DNA of 64,000 bases from an uncultured Litorivicinus sp. GTDB lineage: Bacteria; Pseudomonadota; Gammaproteobacteria; Pseudomonadales; Litorivicinaceae. The stretch lies in assembly GCA_902594275.1 (NCBI GenBank), contig CACJLQ010000001.1, positions 93,606 through 157,605 of the forward strand, written 5' to 3'. Within the stretch, counting starts at the first letter, position 1. Each line of letters begins with the position of its first letter. Of this stretch, positions 29,968 to 39,060 are shown in pieces. A program made the translations under genes and the position numbers. The notes beneath the pieces are model-generated. The model saw nothing but the letters and a program-made list of their open reading frames with translations. It was not told the DNA's origin and did not search any database.

Positions 29968-30782
29968 AATTTTTGATTATCACAAATGATCCCGGGCTAT
30001 GTTTGATGGCCGCAGACTCGGGAGTTCACTATGTCTTCGTAGATTTAGAGACGAAAGGAAAAGAGCTCCGTCAGGGTCATACGTCCTCCTTTATCAGTAC
30101 GCATAGCTTTGAGGATGTTTGCTCAATTCGGCCATACATTCGCGATTCCCAGCTCCTAGTCAGGATCAACCCGCTCGGTAAAGATAGCGCAGTCGAGATT
30201 GAGCGTGTCATTGAGATGGGCGCCGATGTAATCATGCTACCCATGTTCCAGAAACTTGATGAGGTTCAATATGTTTCTTGCCAGATTGCGGGACGTGTGG
30301 AGTTTTGGCCCTTAGTGGAGACATTGGAAGCCTGCCGGAGTATCGCTAGCGCTCGCATATCTGACCTTTATGGCGTCGACTGTTTCTATTTTGGTCTAAA
30401 TGACCTCCACCTGGAGCTCGGCCTGAATTTTATGTTTACTAGTCTAACCAATGCTGAGGTTCGTAACTGTATGGCACGATGCGGAGCTTTGGGGTTTGAG
30501 TTTGGATTTGGTGGTATCTCGACACTCGATTCAGGGCAGCTATCAGGCCGACACGTCCTTGGCTTACACAAGGCTCTAGGCTCTAGTAGAGTGATCTTGT
30601 CGCGATCATTTTGTTCGGAGGTAACTCGGGGCATCAGTTCCTTCGAACACGAGTTTGCAGCGATTCGGGACTTTAGTGAGCGACTAGATCGTCAGGCTTT
30701 TGAGGCCTCGAGTTTGGCCAAAGAAGCTTGGCGGTTAATTGAGGAAATAGAGTCGACTGATGCCAGATTGAGCCCAGGGTAA
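29964..30782 (+). CDS. HpcH/HpaI aldolase/citrate lyase-family protein
   Basis: A 272-aa TIM-barrel protein of the pyruvate/PEP-utilising HpcH/HpaI family. Visible are YVFVDLETKGK (early strand with Asp/Glu), EMGADVIMLPMFQ, FWPLVETLEAC (Glu ligand) and VDCFYFGLNDLHLELG (Asp ligand region). Family members catalyse reversible aldol cleavage giving pyruvate and an aldehyde. Inside a glycan locus it may build or trim a keto-acid sugar, but that is inference. ATG overlaps the ligase stop (ATGA). The last 30 residues look like a helical tail. Confidence 0.7.
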   Translation: MKFLIITNDPGLCLMAADSGVHYVFVDLETKGKELRQGHTSSFISTHSFEDVCSIRPYIRDSQLLVRINPLGKDSAVEIERVIEMGADVIMLPMFQKLDEVQYVSCQIAGRVEFWPLVETLEACRSIASARISDLYGVDCFYFGLNDLHLELGLNFMFTSLTNAEVRNCMARCGALGFEFGFGGISTLDSGQLSGRHVLGLHKALGSSRVILSRSFCSEVTRGISSFEHEFAAIRDFSERLDRQAFEASSLAKEAWRLIEEIESTDARLSPG

Positions 30783-30929
30783 AGGTTTTTTTGAGTGGGA
30801 TGGCTATGGTAGTTAGCCTCAAGTCGAGCGAGATTGCTTTTTGAATTTGAGTGGCCCTCTCGGTTCCGGTTATCGCTGGTATCCTGTCGCACTTAAGAGC
30901 TGGCCATCCTTGCTTTGGGAATTTAGGTT

Positions 30930-32690
30930 ATGTGTGGAATTTTTGGAGGTTTTGGAAGCGGGTTTCCATGGCACTCGGTCGAGACCTCCGGTCGACTTTT
31001 GGCGCACCGTGGTCCTGACGATTTCGGATTCTACTCTGATGAGCTTGCTTGCTTGGGAAACACACGGCTAGCTGTACAGGACCTGGGCCGCGGGCATCAG
31101 CCGTTTATCTCGGAGTGCGGGCAGATTGTTGTGATACAGAATGGTGAGATTTATAACCATGTGGAACTCCGTCGGCAGCTCGAGGCACTTGGTGACGTTT
31201 TCCTAACCGAATGCGATACAGAAGTAATTCTCAACAGTTATATGCGTTATGGGTTGAGCTTTGTCGATAAGCTCAACGGCATGTTTGCTATAGCGATACT
31301 TGACCGAAGTAAGCGTAGTCTTCACCTGATCAGGGACAGATTGGGCGTTAAGCCTCTATTTTTTACCGAGTTCAATGGCTGTTATACGTTTGGGTCGGAG
31401 GTAAAGGTATTACTGTCGATGTCTGGCCGTACTGCTGAGTTAGATGAGCGTTCGCTGTCGGATTACCTGTCGTATAACTATGTGCCACCGCCTCGAACAC
31501 TGTTCCGTCATATCGAGCATATTAAGCCGGGCCACGTGATGACGATTTGCGAGGAAGGTGTCGAGGAAAAAAAATGGTGGAGCGTACTCGAGGTAGGAAC
31601 CGAACATTGCAGCTACTCATATGAGTGGGAGGAAGAGTTTTACTTTCTGTTATCAGATGCGACTAGTTTGCGTTGCGCGGCTGATGTTGAAATAGGTGCT
31701 TTCCTCTCGGGCGGCTTAGATTCTTCTGCTGTAGTGGCTGCAGCGCGAGATTTTTGCCCAGATAAGATGAAGGTTTTCTCGATTGGGTTTGATGATGCCC
31801 GTTTCAACGAGCTCCCGCATGCACAGATGGCCGCCAAAAAATTTGGATCTGATATTCGTTGGCGAATAGTCGCCCCAGACCTCTTGGATAGGTGGGAGTC
31901 CGCGATTTACTTTTGCGACCAGCCGCACGGTGACACGTCGTTCCTTCCCACTTGGGAAGTTGCGAATTTAGCATCTGGGTACGTGAAGGTAGCCTTAACA
32001 GGTGACGGGGGGGATGAGTTATTTGGCGGTTACGAGAAATACCTCGGTCTAGGTCTCGATCCCAAGCTCGAGAGTTTAAAAGAAGCTGACTTCGTAAGGC
32101 GGTACTGGGAAGAAATAGCACTATTTTCTGACACAGAAAAGGCCGCAATGCTCTGTTCTACGGAGGGAAAAGATGCTGCAAGTGAGTCGATCGGTTATCT
32201 ACAACAGGTGGTCTCCGAGTCGAGCCACCAAGATAAGATTAATCAGATGTTGTTAGCGGATACCTTAATACTGCTACCAGGGAATAACCTGGTTAAACCG
32301 GATCGAATGGGAATGGCAGCTTCGCTAGAGGCGCGGAGTCCTTTCCTCGACTACCGGATGGTCGAGTTCGCATTTAAAACTGGTGGTGCGATGAAGTTAC
32401 ACGAAGGAATGACTAAGTGGTGTATGAAGAAAGCGCTAGAGAGAGACCTTGGTTTTGATCTGACATATAGGAAGAAGCAAATGTTTACCGTTCCAGTCGG
32501 TGAATGGTTCAAGAGCACGCGTCGCGAGTTTTGCAAATTCCACTTAAATGATCTAAAGGAAACAGGTTGGATTGCACCCGAGGTTATTGATGAAATATTT
32601 TGGCAGCATATGTCCGGACAGAGGAATCGAACTCGGGAGTTGAGAGCGTTAGTTGCGCTCCAGATCTGGCGAAGTGTATTCATGTCCTGA
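30930..32690 (+). CDS. Asparagine synthetase (glutamine-hydrolysing)-family amidotransferase (copy 1)
   Basis: A 586-aa AsnB-type enzyme. MCGIFGGF places the catalytic Cys2 of the glutaminase domain (residues 1-190), with AHRGPDD and NGEIYNH. The ATP-pyrophosphatase domain has FLSGGLDSSAVVAAA and LTGDGGDELFGGYEKY. Members in polysaccharide loci usually amidate a sugar carboxylate, for example a uronamide. The uronate-forming dehydrogenase at 50503 supports this as inference. It stands 147 bases after the aldolase gene with no clear ribosome binding site. Confidence 0.85.
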   Translation: MCGIFGGFGSGFPWHSVETSGRLLAHRGPDDFGFYSDELACLGNTRLAVQDLGRGHQPFISECGQIVVIQNGEIYNHVELRRQLEALGDVFLTECDTEVILNSYMRYGLSFVDKLNGMFAIAILDRSKRSLHLIRDRLGVKPLFFTEFNGCYTFGSEVKVLLSMSGRTAELDERSLSDYLSYNYVPPPRTLFRHIEHIKPGHVMTICEEGVEEKKWWSVLEVGTEHCSYSYEWEEEFYFLLSDATSLRCAADVEIGAFLSGGLDSSAVVAAARDFCPDKMKVFSIGFDDARFNELPHAQMAAKKFGSDIRWRIVAPDLLDRWESAIYFCDQPHGDTSFLPTWEVANLASGYVKVALTGDGGDELFGGYEKYLGLGLDPKLESLKEADFVRRYWEEIALFSDTEKAAMLCSTEGKDAASESIGYLQQVVSESSHQDKINQMLLADTLILLPGNNLVKPDRMGMAASLEARSPFLDYRMVEFAFKTGGAMKLHEGMTKWCMKKALERDLGFDLTYRKKQMFTVPVGEWFKSTRREFCKFHLNDLKETGWIAPEVIDEIFWQHMSGQRNRTRELRALVALQIWRSVFMS

Positions 32691-32704
32691 TTTGGCAGAA
32701 GGTT

Positions 32705-34561
32705 ATGTTTTTGTTGAGTTTTGTAAGGGCGAGATATTGGTATCTGTCGATTGTCGATGGGGCTGTTTCGATACTGGCAGTATGGCTTGCGACCAGTCTT
32801 CGGAATGAAGAGTGGTTTATCGTCACTCCACGGTCGTACCCCATCCTTTTTTTTGCTGGCATCGGATTACCGGCATGCTTGGCACTGCGTCGATGTTATA
32901 GCGCCCTAGATTTGGCATTTTCATATCAGAATGCTAAGGCCCATTTAGTGGCAGTCGGTTTGTATGCTGTGTTATTTCTGACTTGCTGTATCATGCTATA
33001 TCCTACTGACATTCCAAGATCGGTGGGCTTAATCCAACCAATGTTGGTTGCACTGTTTGTCGTACCCCCACGATTATTGATGTCCTGGCTTGACAGAGTA
33101 CCTCGTACTTCAGTTTCACTCACACGGGCCCGAGTTTTTATATATGGCGCCGGCTCTGCTGGACGTTTTGTATTGAGTTCGTTGCGTCATAACCGCACTG
33201 AGGTCGTTGGGTTCATAGATGATGATCCGGCGAAGATTGGTGGCGTGTTCCACCAAGTCCCGGTGATGGCTTCCGATCATCTTCCAATTGCAACCGACGC
33301 CGTGGTTAGCGAGGTTATCTTAGCGATACCTTCGATTTCTGGTCAGCGTCGGGGGCAAATTTATGACCAATTATCCGCAAAAGGGTACAGTGTGATGACC
33401 GTTCCGACCCTCGTCGAGCTCGACTCATCGACGTCACGGATCGATCAAATACGGCGCGTTCAGATTGAGGACCTGCTCGAGCGTGAAGTTGTTCAGCCCG
33501 ATCGGATGCTTATGAGGTCGGTTGTGGAGGGCCAGAGTGTCCTGATAACAGGCGCCGGCGGGAGTATCGGGTCAGAATTATCTCGCCAAATACTTAAACT
33601 GAACCCTCGCCGTTTGATTTTATTCGATCATAGCGAGTTTCAGCTGTTTCAGATACATCAAGAGCTTGTAAATGTGAGATTGTCTAAAAGCGTGAAAATA
33701 GATCCAGTGCTTGGTTCTGTAACTTCTGCCGGCGATCTAGGATTAGTGTTTGAAGGCCTCTCTGTGGATGTGGTTTTCCATGCTGCTGCGTACAAGCATG
33801 TTCACCTATTAGAGCGTAACGATTTCAGTGGTTTGTTCAACAACGTGATAGGAACCAAACGTCTCGTAGATGCATGCTTGGCTCACACGGTCTCCAAAAT
33901 GGTTCTCGTCTCAACCGATAAGGCGGTCAGACCATCTAGCGTGATGGGTATGTCGAAGAGGGTTGCTGAGGTGGTGGTTGAGTTCGCTCGTCGTTCTGCT
34001 GAGTGTCGTGGGATCAAGTTTTCGGTCGTTAGGTTCGGCAACGTCCTGGGAAGTAACGGGAGTGTGGTCCCAATTTTTCGGGAGCAAATCGCAGCTGGTG
34101 GTCCTGTCACAGTTACTGATCCTGGCGTTACGAGATATTTTATGACTATTCCTGAGGCCGCATCGCTTGTGATCCAGGCGGCCGGTATCCAAGGTGAGTC
34201 GTGCTTGTTCGTTTTGGATATGGGCGATCCGTTGTCTATACAGTCGTTGGCTAGGTCGCTTATTGAGATGGCAGGTAAGGTAGTGACGTTCTCAAAGCCC
34301 CGGTCAGACGGAGAGATACAGATCAAATTTATCGGTTTGAAACCGGGCGAAAAGATGCACGAGGATCTGTTTGCCAATGCCGATGGCGTTCGAGCCACTA
34401 GTCACCCTCGCATACTTGAAGCGCCGCGTTCAGATCTGCCGCTGGAAATGGAGGAAGCATTAACCGCGTTGATATCGGATATCGAACGCCAAGAGCAATA
34501 CGGCCAAGGTCCCAATTGGTCACAGACACTATCCCGTTTTATTGAGCAATTAGATCGTTAG
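32705..34561 (+). CDS. WbpM/CapD-type nucleoside-diphosphate sugar 4,6-dehydratase, membrane form
   Basis: A 618-aa protein with four N-terminal membrane helices (about residues 1-110). A CoA-binding-like Rossmann domain (FIYGAGSAGRFVLSSL) and a catalytic SDR domain (ITGAGGSIGSELSRQI) follow. VSTDKAVRPSSVMGMSK holds the Asp-Lys pair and the Met that replaces Tyr in this class. It makes UDP-4-keto-6-deoxy-GlcNAc, a precursor of QuiNAc, FucNAc or bacillosamine. I chose ATG at 32705; the frame extends upstream inside asnB without family sequence. Confidence 0.9.
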   Translation: MFLLSFVRARYWYLSIVDGAVSILAVWLATSLRNEEWFIVTPRSYPILFFAGIGLPACLALRRCYSALDLAFSYQNAKAHLVAVGLYAVLFLTCCIMLYPTDIPRSVGLIQPMLVALFVVPPRLLMSWLDRVPRTSVSLTRARVFIYGAGSAGRFVLSSLRHNRTEVVGFIDDDPAKIGGVFHQVPVMASDHLPIATDAVVSEVILAIPSISGQRRGQIYDQLSAKGYSVMTVPTLVELDSSTSRIDQIRRVQIEDLLEREVVQPDRMLMRSVVEGQSVLITGAGGSIGSELSRQILKLNPRRLILFDHSEFQLFQIHQELVNVRLSKSVKIDPVLGSVTSAGDLGLVFEGLSVDVVFHAAAYKHVHLLERNDFSGLFNNVIGTKRLVDACLAHTVSKMVLVSTDKAVRPSSVMGMSKRVAEVVVEFARRSAECRGIKFSVVRFGNVLGSNGSVVPIFREQIAAGGPVTVTDPGVTRYFMTIPEAASLVIQAAGIQGESCLFVLDMGDPLSIQSLARSLIEMAGKVVTFSKPRSDGEIQIKFIGLKPGEKMHEDLFANADGVRATSHPRILEAPRSDLPLEMEEALTALISDIERQEQYGQGPNWSQTLSRFIEQLDR

Positions 34562-35149
34562 TCATCAGATCCCGCTTGTCCGGCCAAACCTAGTGCGTTT
34601 CGTGAATTTCTATAGAGGTCAAAAATTAGGTGGGAGAGCTGTGGCCACGGAATATAGCCACGTAAAGGCTTAACAAATTCGGCTGAAGGATCGTCAATCT
34701 GGTTAAATTTAATAAGTAAGCTTATCCCGCTCAATTGTTTGGGATAGATGTGGTTTTTATCACTGGCGGCTAATTGCCCGCGGGATCTTGCGTGAGCTAT
34801 GGGATAAGTCGGTGAGCTCAAGTACCTCTTATTTTCGGTAAGTGCTTGGGACATCACTCGCGCTGTTGGTTGTTACAAATCAACTCAAAACCCGGGTAGA
34901 CAAAAAATATAGGAGATTGGTGATACGGTTTAACCAAGCTGGAGGTGTTCATACGTCAACGTTTTGGGAAGTCAACTTCATCGAATGAAGGCGCCATGAT
35001 AATATTCGTGACCTGAGCGCACATCCGGGGCGAGGAGCCAAACTGTTATTCGATCTGGTGGTGGTTAGAAGAGCTGACAGATCCTTCTGAGGCTTAGCCG
35101 GGCGCGTTTTTTACCTGCCAATTTCAATAACGCCAAGAGTGACCAAAAT
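34562..35149 (+). other. 588-base gap inside the polysaccharide locus
   Basis: No gene can be supported on the plus strand. A minus-strand frame of 99 codons (34558-34857) is open but has no ribosome binding site, no family motif and lies against the direction of the whole locus. A GC-rich stretch followed by six T residues near 35098-35111 is a weak terminator candidate. The gap probably holds the promoter of the next block, or a decayed gene. Confidence 0.35.
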
Positions 35150-35830
35150 ATGTCCAACCAACCTTTACGTATATTTGTGGGTTACGATCCCGCTGAGGCT
35201 GTTGCTTACCATGTTTGCTGCCAGAGTATTCTCGAGCGAGCAACCCGACCAGTAAGCTTTACTCCCGTAGGTTTGGCTAACGCCCCCCAAGAATACACCA
35301 GATCTCGGGGAGAAAAAGACTCCACAGAGTTTGCTATAGCTAGGTTTATGGTCCCATGGATGTGCGCATATCAAGGCGTCGCGCTATTTATTGACGGTGA
35401 CATGGTCTTCAGAGGAGATGTTGTGGAGTTGTTCGAAACGGTAGAAAATGACAAAGCAGTGTCGGTCGTGAAGCACGATTATATACCTAAGTCTGCTAAG
35501 AAGTTTCTCGATCAAGAGCAAACCAGGTACCCCATGAAAAATTGGAGCTCAGTCATGCTTTTCAATAACCCCATGTGCAAAAAATTGACGCTCGATTACG
35601 TTCAGACCGCACCGGGTTTGGATCTTCATCAGTTTAAGTGGGTCAGAGAAGCCGATATTGGAGAACTTAATGCAACATGGAACCACCTGGTCGGCGAATA
35701 TCCGGAGTCTAATGTCGCCAAAAATCTACACTTCACTCTAGGGGGGCCATATTTTTCTGATTATCGAAATACTGATCATGCGAGTGACTGGTTTGAAGTA
35801 TATCAGCGGGCATTGACACCAATTTACTAG
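35150..35830 (+). CDS. GT-A type glycosyltransferase (GT8-like)
   Basis: A 226-aa protein that begins LRIFVGYDPAEAVAYHVC. ALFIDGDMVFRGDVVELF at about residues 82-99 supplies a DXD metal motif like family 8 enzymes. WSSVMLFNNP and NATWNHLVGEYP follow, as expected for the acceptor side, and HFTLGGPYFSDY sits near the end. It has no membrane segment. The donor sugar is unknown. It starts a new block after the 588-base gap. Confidence 0.7.
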   Translation: MSNQPLRIFVGYDPAEAVAYHVCCQSILERATRPVSFTPVGLANAPQEYTRSRGEKDSTEFAIARFMVPWMCAYQGVALFIDGDMVFRGDVVELFETVENDKAVSVVKHDYIPKSAKKFLDQEQTRYPMKNWSSVMLFNNPMCKKLTLDYVQTAPGLDLHQFKWVREADIGELNATWNHLVGEYPESNVAKNLHFTLGGPYFSDYRNTDHASDWFEVYQRALTPIY

Positions 35831-35838
35831 AGAAAATA

Positions 35839-36393
35839 ATGAAGCGCGCTTTAGATCTAACGGTATCAGTGTCCGCAATGGTAATTCTGGCGCCCCTTTT
35901 TTGTATCCTGGCTTTGTTGATTGTGTCCAGTGATGGAAGACCTATTTTTTTTCGTCAGAAACGCTTGGGGCTAGGGGGTGAAGAATTTTGGATTTACAAA
36001 TTCCGAAGTATGGTTGTGGGTGCTGAAACCCAAGGCCCCTATTTCACGCGGCGTAATGACACCAGAATAACGCCTTTTGGTGCGTTTCTGAGAAGAAGTA
36101 GCCTAGACGAACTGCCTCAATTATTTAACATCTTGCGGGGTGAAATGAGTTTGGTCGGGCCTAGGCCTGATACTCCTGCTCAAAAAGTGCTCTATGAGGC
36201 TGGTGAACTAGAAAAGCGCCTCTCGGTCCGGCCTGGATTGACAGGGTTAGCTCAGGTTGAGTTGAGATCAGACGATGATCACGTGTCACGTTTAAAATTA
36301 GATCTAGAGTACATCGAGAAACATAGCCTCGCGGCGGATTTAGTGATAATTCTTAGAACAATTCTTCGATTCAATGGAAGAGGTTCATTCTAG
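35839..36393 (+). CDS. Small phosphoglycosyl transferase (PglC/WcaJ-type initiating sugar transferase)
   Basis: A 184-aa monotopic enzyme that moves phospho-sugar from UDP-sugar to undecaprenyl phosphate and so starts repeat-unit assembly. A re-entrant hydrophobic segment (residues about 8-30) precedes the basic FFRQKRLGLGG, then WIYKFRSM. SSLDELPQLFNILRGEMSLVGPRP holds the catalytic Asp-Glu pair. The size matches PglC (about 200 aa), without the N-terminal helices of WcaJ. The WbpM-like dehydratase at 32705 could supply its UDP-sugar precursor. Confidence 0.92.
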   Translation: MKRALDLTVSVSAMVILAPLFCILALLIVSSDGRPIFFRQKRLGLGGEEFWIYKFRSMVVGAETQGPYFTRRNDTRITPFGAFLRRSSLDELPQLFNILRGEMSLVGPRPDTPAQKVLYEAGELEKRLSVRPGLTGLAQVELRSDDDHVSRLKLDLEYIEKHSLAADLVIILRTILRFNGRGSF

Positions 36394-36459
36394 TCATCTT
36401 AATTGAAAAATTAGCCCACTTTGCGGTCAACTGGGGAATGGCATCTAATTTGGTAGCTG

Positions 36460-37836
36460 GTGATCTCGGTGTTGCCCCGTAAGTTTAAAGAAATGGCGTT
36501 GAGCCATGACGTTGCGGCCATCTTTGGTATGGCTGTCGGCCGTCTTTCGGGAGCGATAAGAGAGATCTTAGTGGTTGCACTTTTAGGTGCTACATATCTC
36601 GCAGATATCTCTGTTTTGCTTTGGACCCTCCCTGAAATTTTAGTATTTTTTTGTACAGCAAACGGAGTTAATTCAGCTTTATCCCGCAGATTGACGGGTG
36701 CCAGTGACGCGCAAGCTAGGATAACGATCGTCAGTACTATGTGCATTTGTTCGGTTCTTGTCGGTATTTTCGCGGTCATCTCGACAATGCAATTGCCACT
36801 ACTAATGCTTGTTATAGCACCAGGTATTGACCTAAATGTTTTAGGTGGGGACATGAGGTCTTGGTTTGCGGTGGTCTTGTTGTCGGCCCCGCTTGTAGTT
36901 GTCGCCTCAGTCATTTCTGCTGCACTAAACTCGCAACAGAGATTTGTACATCAGGGGTTTGGAACTGCTATCGCTAATATTGGTTTTGTTTCTGGCATCC
37001 TGATCGGTTGGTTATCTGGTTACGTTGTGGAGTCTGTTTCCTTATGCGTGCTTTTGGGTCTGGTTCTTAGAGTGTATTGGTTAGGTTTTCAGGCACGTGT
37101 TAATTCGATTAAGTTAGGATGCCGAATTAAAATTCAGGCCCTTTCTTATGATCTTTTGCCAGCAATCTTCGGCGCCAGTTTATCTTTTTTGATATTTGTT
37201 ATAGCGCCTGTAGCAGTAAGATCCTGGTCCACAACCCTAGGTGAAGGCTATTTAGTTGTGACAGCATTATGTATCAAGCTTGTGCAATTGCCATTGATGG
37301 TCGTTCTCAATAGCTTCGCTTTGGTGTCGCTTCAAAAGTTATCAGTCGCCTATCTTGAAGACCCGTTAAGGGGGGCGGAGTTATTCAAAGCGAGAGCGCG
37401 AAATATTTTAGGTGTATCTACGTTTATATCTCTTGTTCTGTTTTTGGGGGCGCCTTATTTCGGATCACTCCTAAGCGTATTCGTGGCTCTAAGTCCAGAG
37501 CACCTCTCGTTTTTCGTCCAGCTGTTGTCAAATGTTTCATGGGGGCTTCCTTTGATGGGACTAGCCTACCTCATAAACAGTGACTTTCACGCTAGGGCGA
37601 GCTCTAGATGTTTATGGGTGGTTAGTAGCGGGACGGTCGCTTTGATGCTTATTAGCTTAGATTTTTTTGGTGAGGCGGGAGCCCGTCAACTTTCGTTAGT
37701 TTGGATATCATTTGTTTTTATTTATGTGTTATCGGTGACGGCTCTGAGGGTTTGGGAGCTTGGTTTACGGACCAATTTCCAATTGGTGATCGGTGTTTGT
37801 TATGCCGCGGTCGCCGGTTTTGTTTGGAGTTTCTGA
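36460..37836 (+). CDS. MurJ/MviN-like lipid-linked oligosaccharide flippase
   Basis: A 458-aa polytopic protein with about 12-14 helices. The region AAIFGMAVGRLSGAIREILVVALLGA resembles the first helix of MurJ (scramble-and-flip MOP superfamily). It probably flips the undecaprenyl-linked repeat unit, the Wzx role. The GTG at 36460 gives 458 aa; ATG at 36496 is a plausible shorter start. It lies directly before a TTG-started gene. Confidence 0.75.
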   Translation: MISVLPRKFKEMALSHDVAAIFGMAVGRLSGAIREILVVALLGATYLADISVLLWTLPEILVFFCTANGVNSALSRRLTGASDAQARITIVSTMCICSVLVGIFAVISTMQLPLLMLVIAPGIDLNVLGGDMRSWFAVVLLSAPLVVVASVISAALNSQQRFVHQGFGTAIANIGFVSGILIGWLSGYVVESVSLCVLLGLVLRVYWLGFQARVNSIKLGCRIKIQALSYDLLPAIFGASLSFLIFVIAPVAVRSWSTTLGEGYLVVTALCIKLVQLPLMVVLNSFALVSLQKLSVAYLEDPLRGAELFKARARNILGVSTFISLVLFLGAPYFGSLLSVFVALSPEHLSFFVQLLSNVSWGLPLMGLAYLINSDFHARASSRCLWVVSSGTVALMLISLDFFGEAGARQLSLVWISFVFIYVLSVTALRVWELGLRTNFQLVIGVCYAAVAGFVWSF

Positions 37837-39060
37837 TTGAAAAAGGCCTTGGTTGTTAGTTATGGCGGCGCTCACTCTCAAGCCCTGATCCCTCTGATCG
37901 AGCACCTGAAGGCCTCAGAGTTGTATGAAGTGCAGGTGCTAGGTCTTACCCATGGTTTTCAAGATTTTCGTGATTCCGGATTAGATGATGTTTGGGACAT
38001 AGATAGCATTTTACGGTTAGCGTCTTCGCGTTATGCGGAGTTCATCCGTGTCGGTGAGGAAGTGCTTCCGTTAGATATAGATAACGTCGTCGGATATCAG
38101 AATTCGAGGGCATACTACGGATGTGGTTTTCTCGATCTGGTTGAAGAGTATGGACAAGACGAGGCGATGGCAAGATTTTTAAATTTAGACCGCAAGTCAT
38201 TCTTGCCCCTTCAGACTGCGCAAGAGGTATTGACATTTATTTCACCTGATATCGTTGTAACCACGAACTCGCCCCGTATGGAGCGTGCGATGGTAATGGC
38301 GGCTGGCAGATTGAGCCTACCTGTGACTATAGTGGTTCCAACATTTCTATCTTTCGAACACGAGTGGATGGGAGATGACGAGTACGGAACCCACGTATGT
38401 GTCTTTCATGATGCAGTAAAACGAGGTCTCGTAAATTTTGGAAGAAATGGGAATCTCATTTCAGTAACTGGGAATCCGTATTATTACAGATTTGTTGCAC
38501 GGGCTTTGAACCTACTAGATTTGCGGAATATTGACTCATCGGCCCCCAAGGTTCTTTACCTTGCTCAGTTAGAAATTCATCCGATGGGATTAGAGGTGGA
38601 TAAGTCGAACCCAAACGAACTTTGCCTAGATGTATTAGCTGAGTTAGGGTTGCTGGAGGAGAAGGGCATTTGTAAGGCGAGCGTAAGGTTTCACCCGAAA
38701 CAAGTGTCCTTGATGGCTGATGTCGAAGTTCCAATTAATGTCGTATCAAATAAAATCCCGTTGGCTGATGTTGTCTCAGAATTCGATATGGTAATCTCTG
38801 TAAATTCATCGGCAGCTGTTGAATGCCAGCTCCTGGGATTACCCGTGGTTGAGTTAATGTGGTCAATCAAAGCTGGGACGGTCCCCTTTGGAGAAATTGG
38901 TCCTCACGTGCAATTGCACTCATTAGAGGGATTGGGTCCGGCGATTGCGAGTTTTGGGAGCAGGGATAGAGTAGCGTCTGCAAATATTCCACTAATAGAT
39001 CCTGTGATAAAGATTATGGAAATCATGAATGCTTGTGTAGGCGACCCTAACGGTGGATAA
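37837..39060 (+). CDS. Putative GT-B fold transferase of unknown specificity
   Basis: A 407-aa protein I cannot place in a named family. The N terminus (ALVVSYGGAHSQALIPLIEHL) and the pattern of two Rossmann-like halves suggest a GT-B fold. In the C-terminal half, SVRFHPKQ and ISVNSSAAVECQLLGLPVVEL resemble the HP and Ser-Ser/Glu elements of capsule Kdo- and glycerophosphate-transferase-like enzymes. A UDP-GlcNAc 2-epimerase-like role is less likely. TTG at 37837 directly follows the flippase stop. Confidence 0.5.
   Translation: MKKALVVSYGGAHSQALIPLIEHLKASELYEVQVLGLTHGFQDFRDSGLDDVWDIDSILRLASSRYAEFIRVGEEVLPLDIDNVVGYQNSRAYYGCGFLDLVEEYGQDEAMARFLNLDRKSFLPLQTAQEVLTFISPDIVVTTNSPRMERAMVMAAGRLSLPVTIVVPTFLSFEHEWMGDDEYGTHVCVFHDAVKRGLVNFGRNGNLISVTGNPYYYRFVARALNLLDLRNIDSSAPKVLYLAQLEIHPMGLEVDKSNPNELCLDVLAELGLLEEKGICKASVRFHPKQVSLMADVEVPINVVSNKIPLADVVSEFDMVISVNSSAAVECQLLGLPVVELMWSIKAGTVPFGEIGPHVQLHSLEGLGPAIASFGSRDRVASANIPLIDPVIKIMEIMNACVGDPNGG

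Noticed and set aside
30841..31071. Plus-strand frame of 76 codons overlapping the start of asparagine synthetase copy 1
   Set aside because: It overlaps a certain gene in another frame and has no motif.
34558..34857. Minus-strand frame of 99 codons after the WbpM-like gene
   Set aside because: It opposes the whole locus, has no ribosome binding site and no recognisable domain. It is kept only as a note in the gap entry.
35085..35115. GC-rich stretch followed by six T residues
   Set aside because: The GC-rich part does not form a clean stem of useful length, so it is not listed as a terminator.
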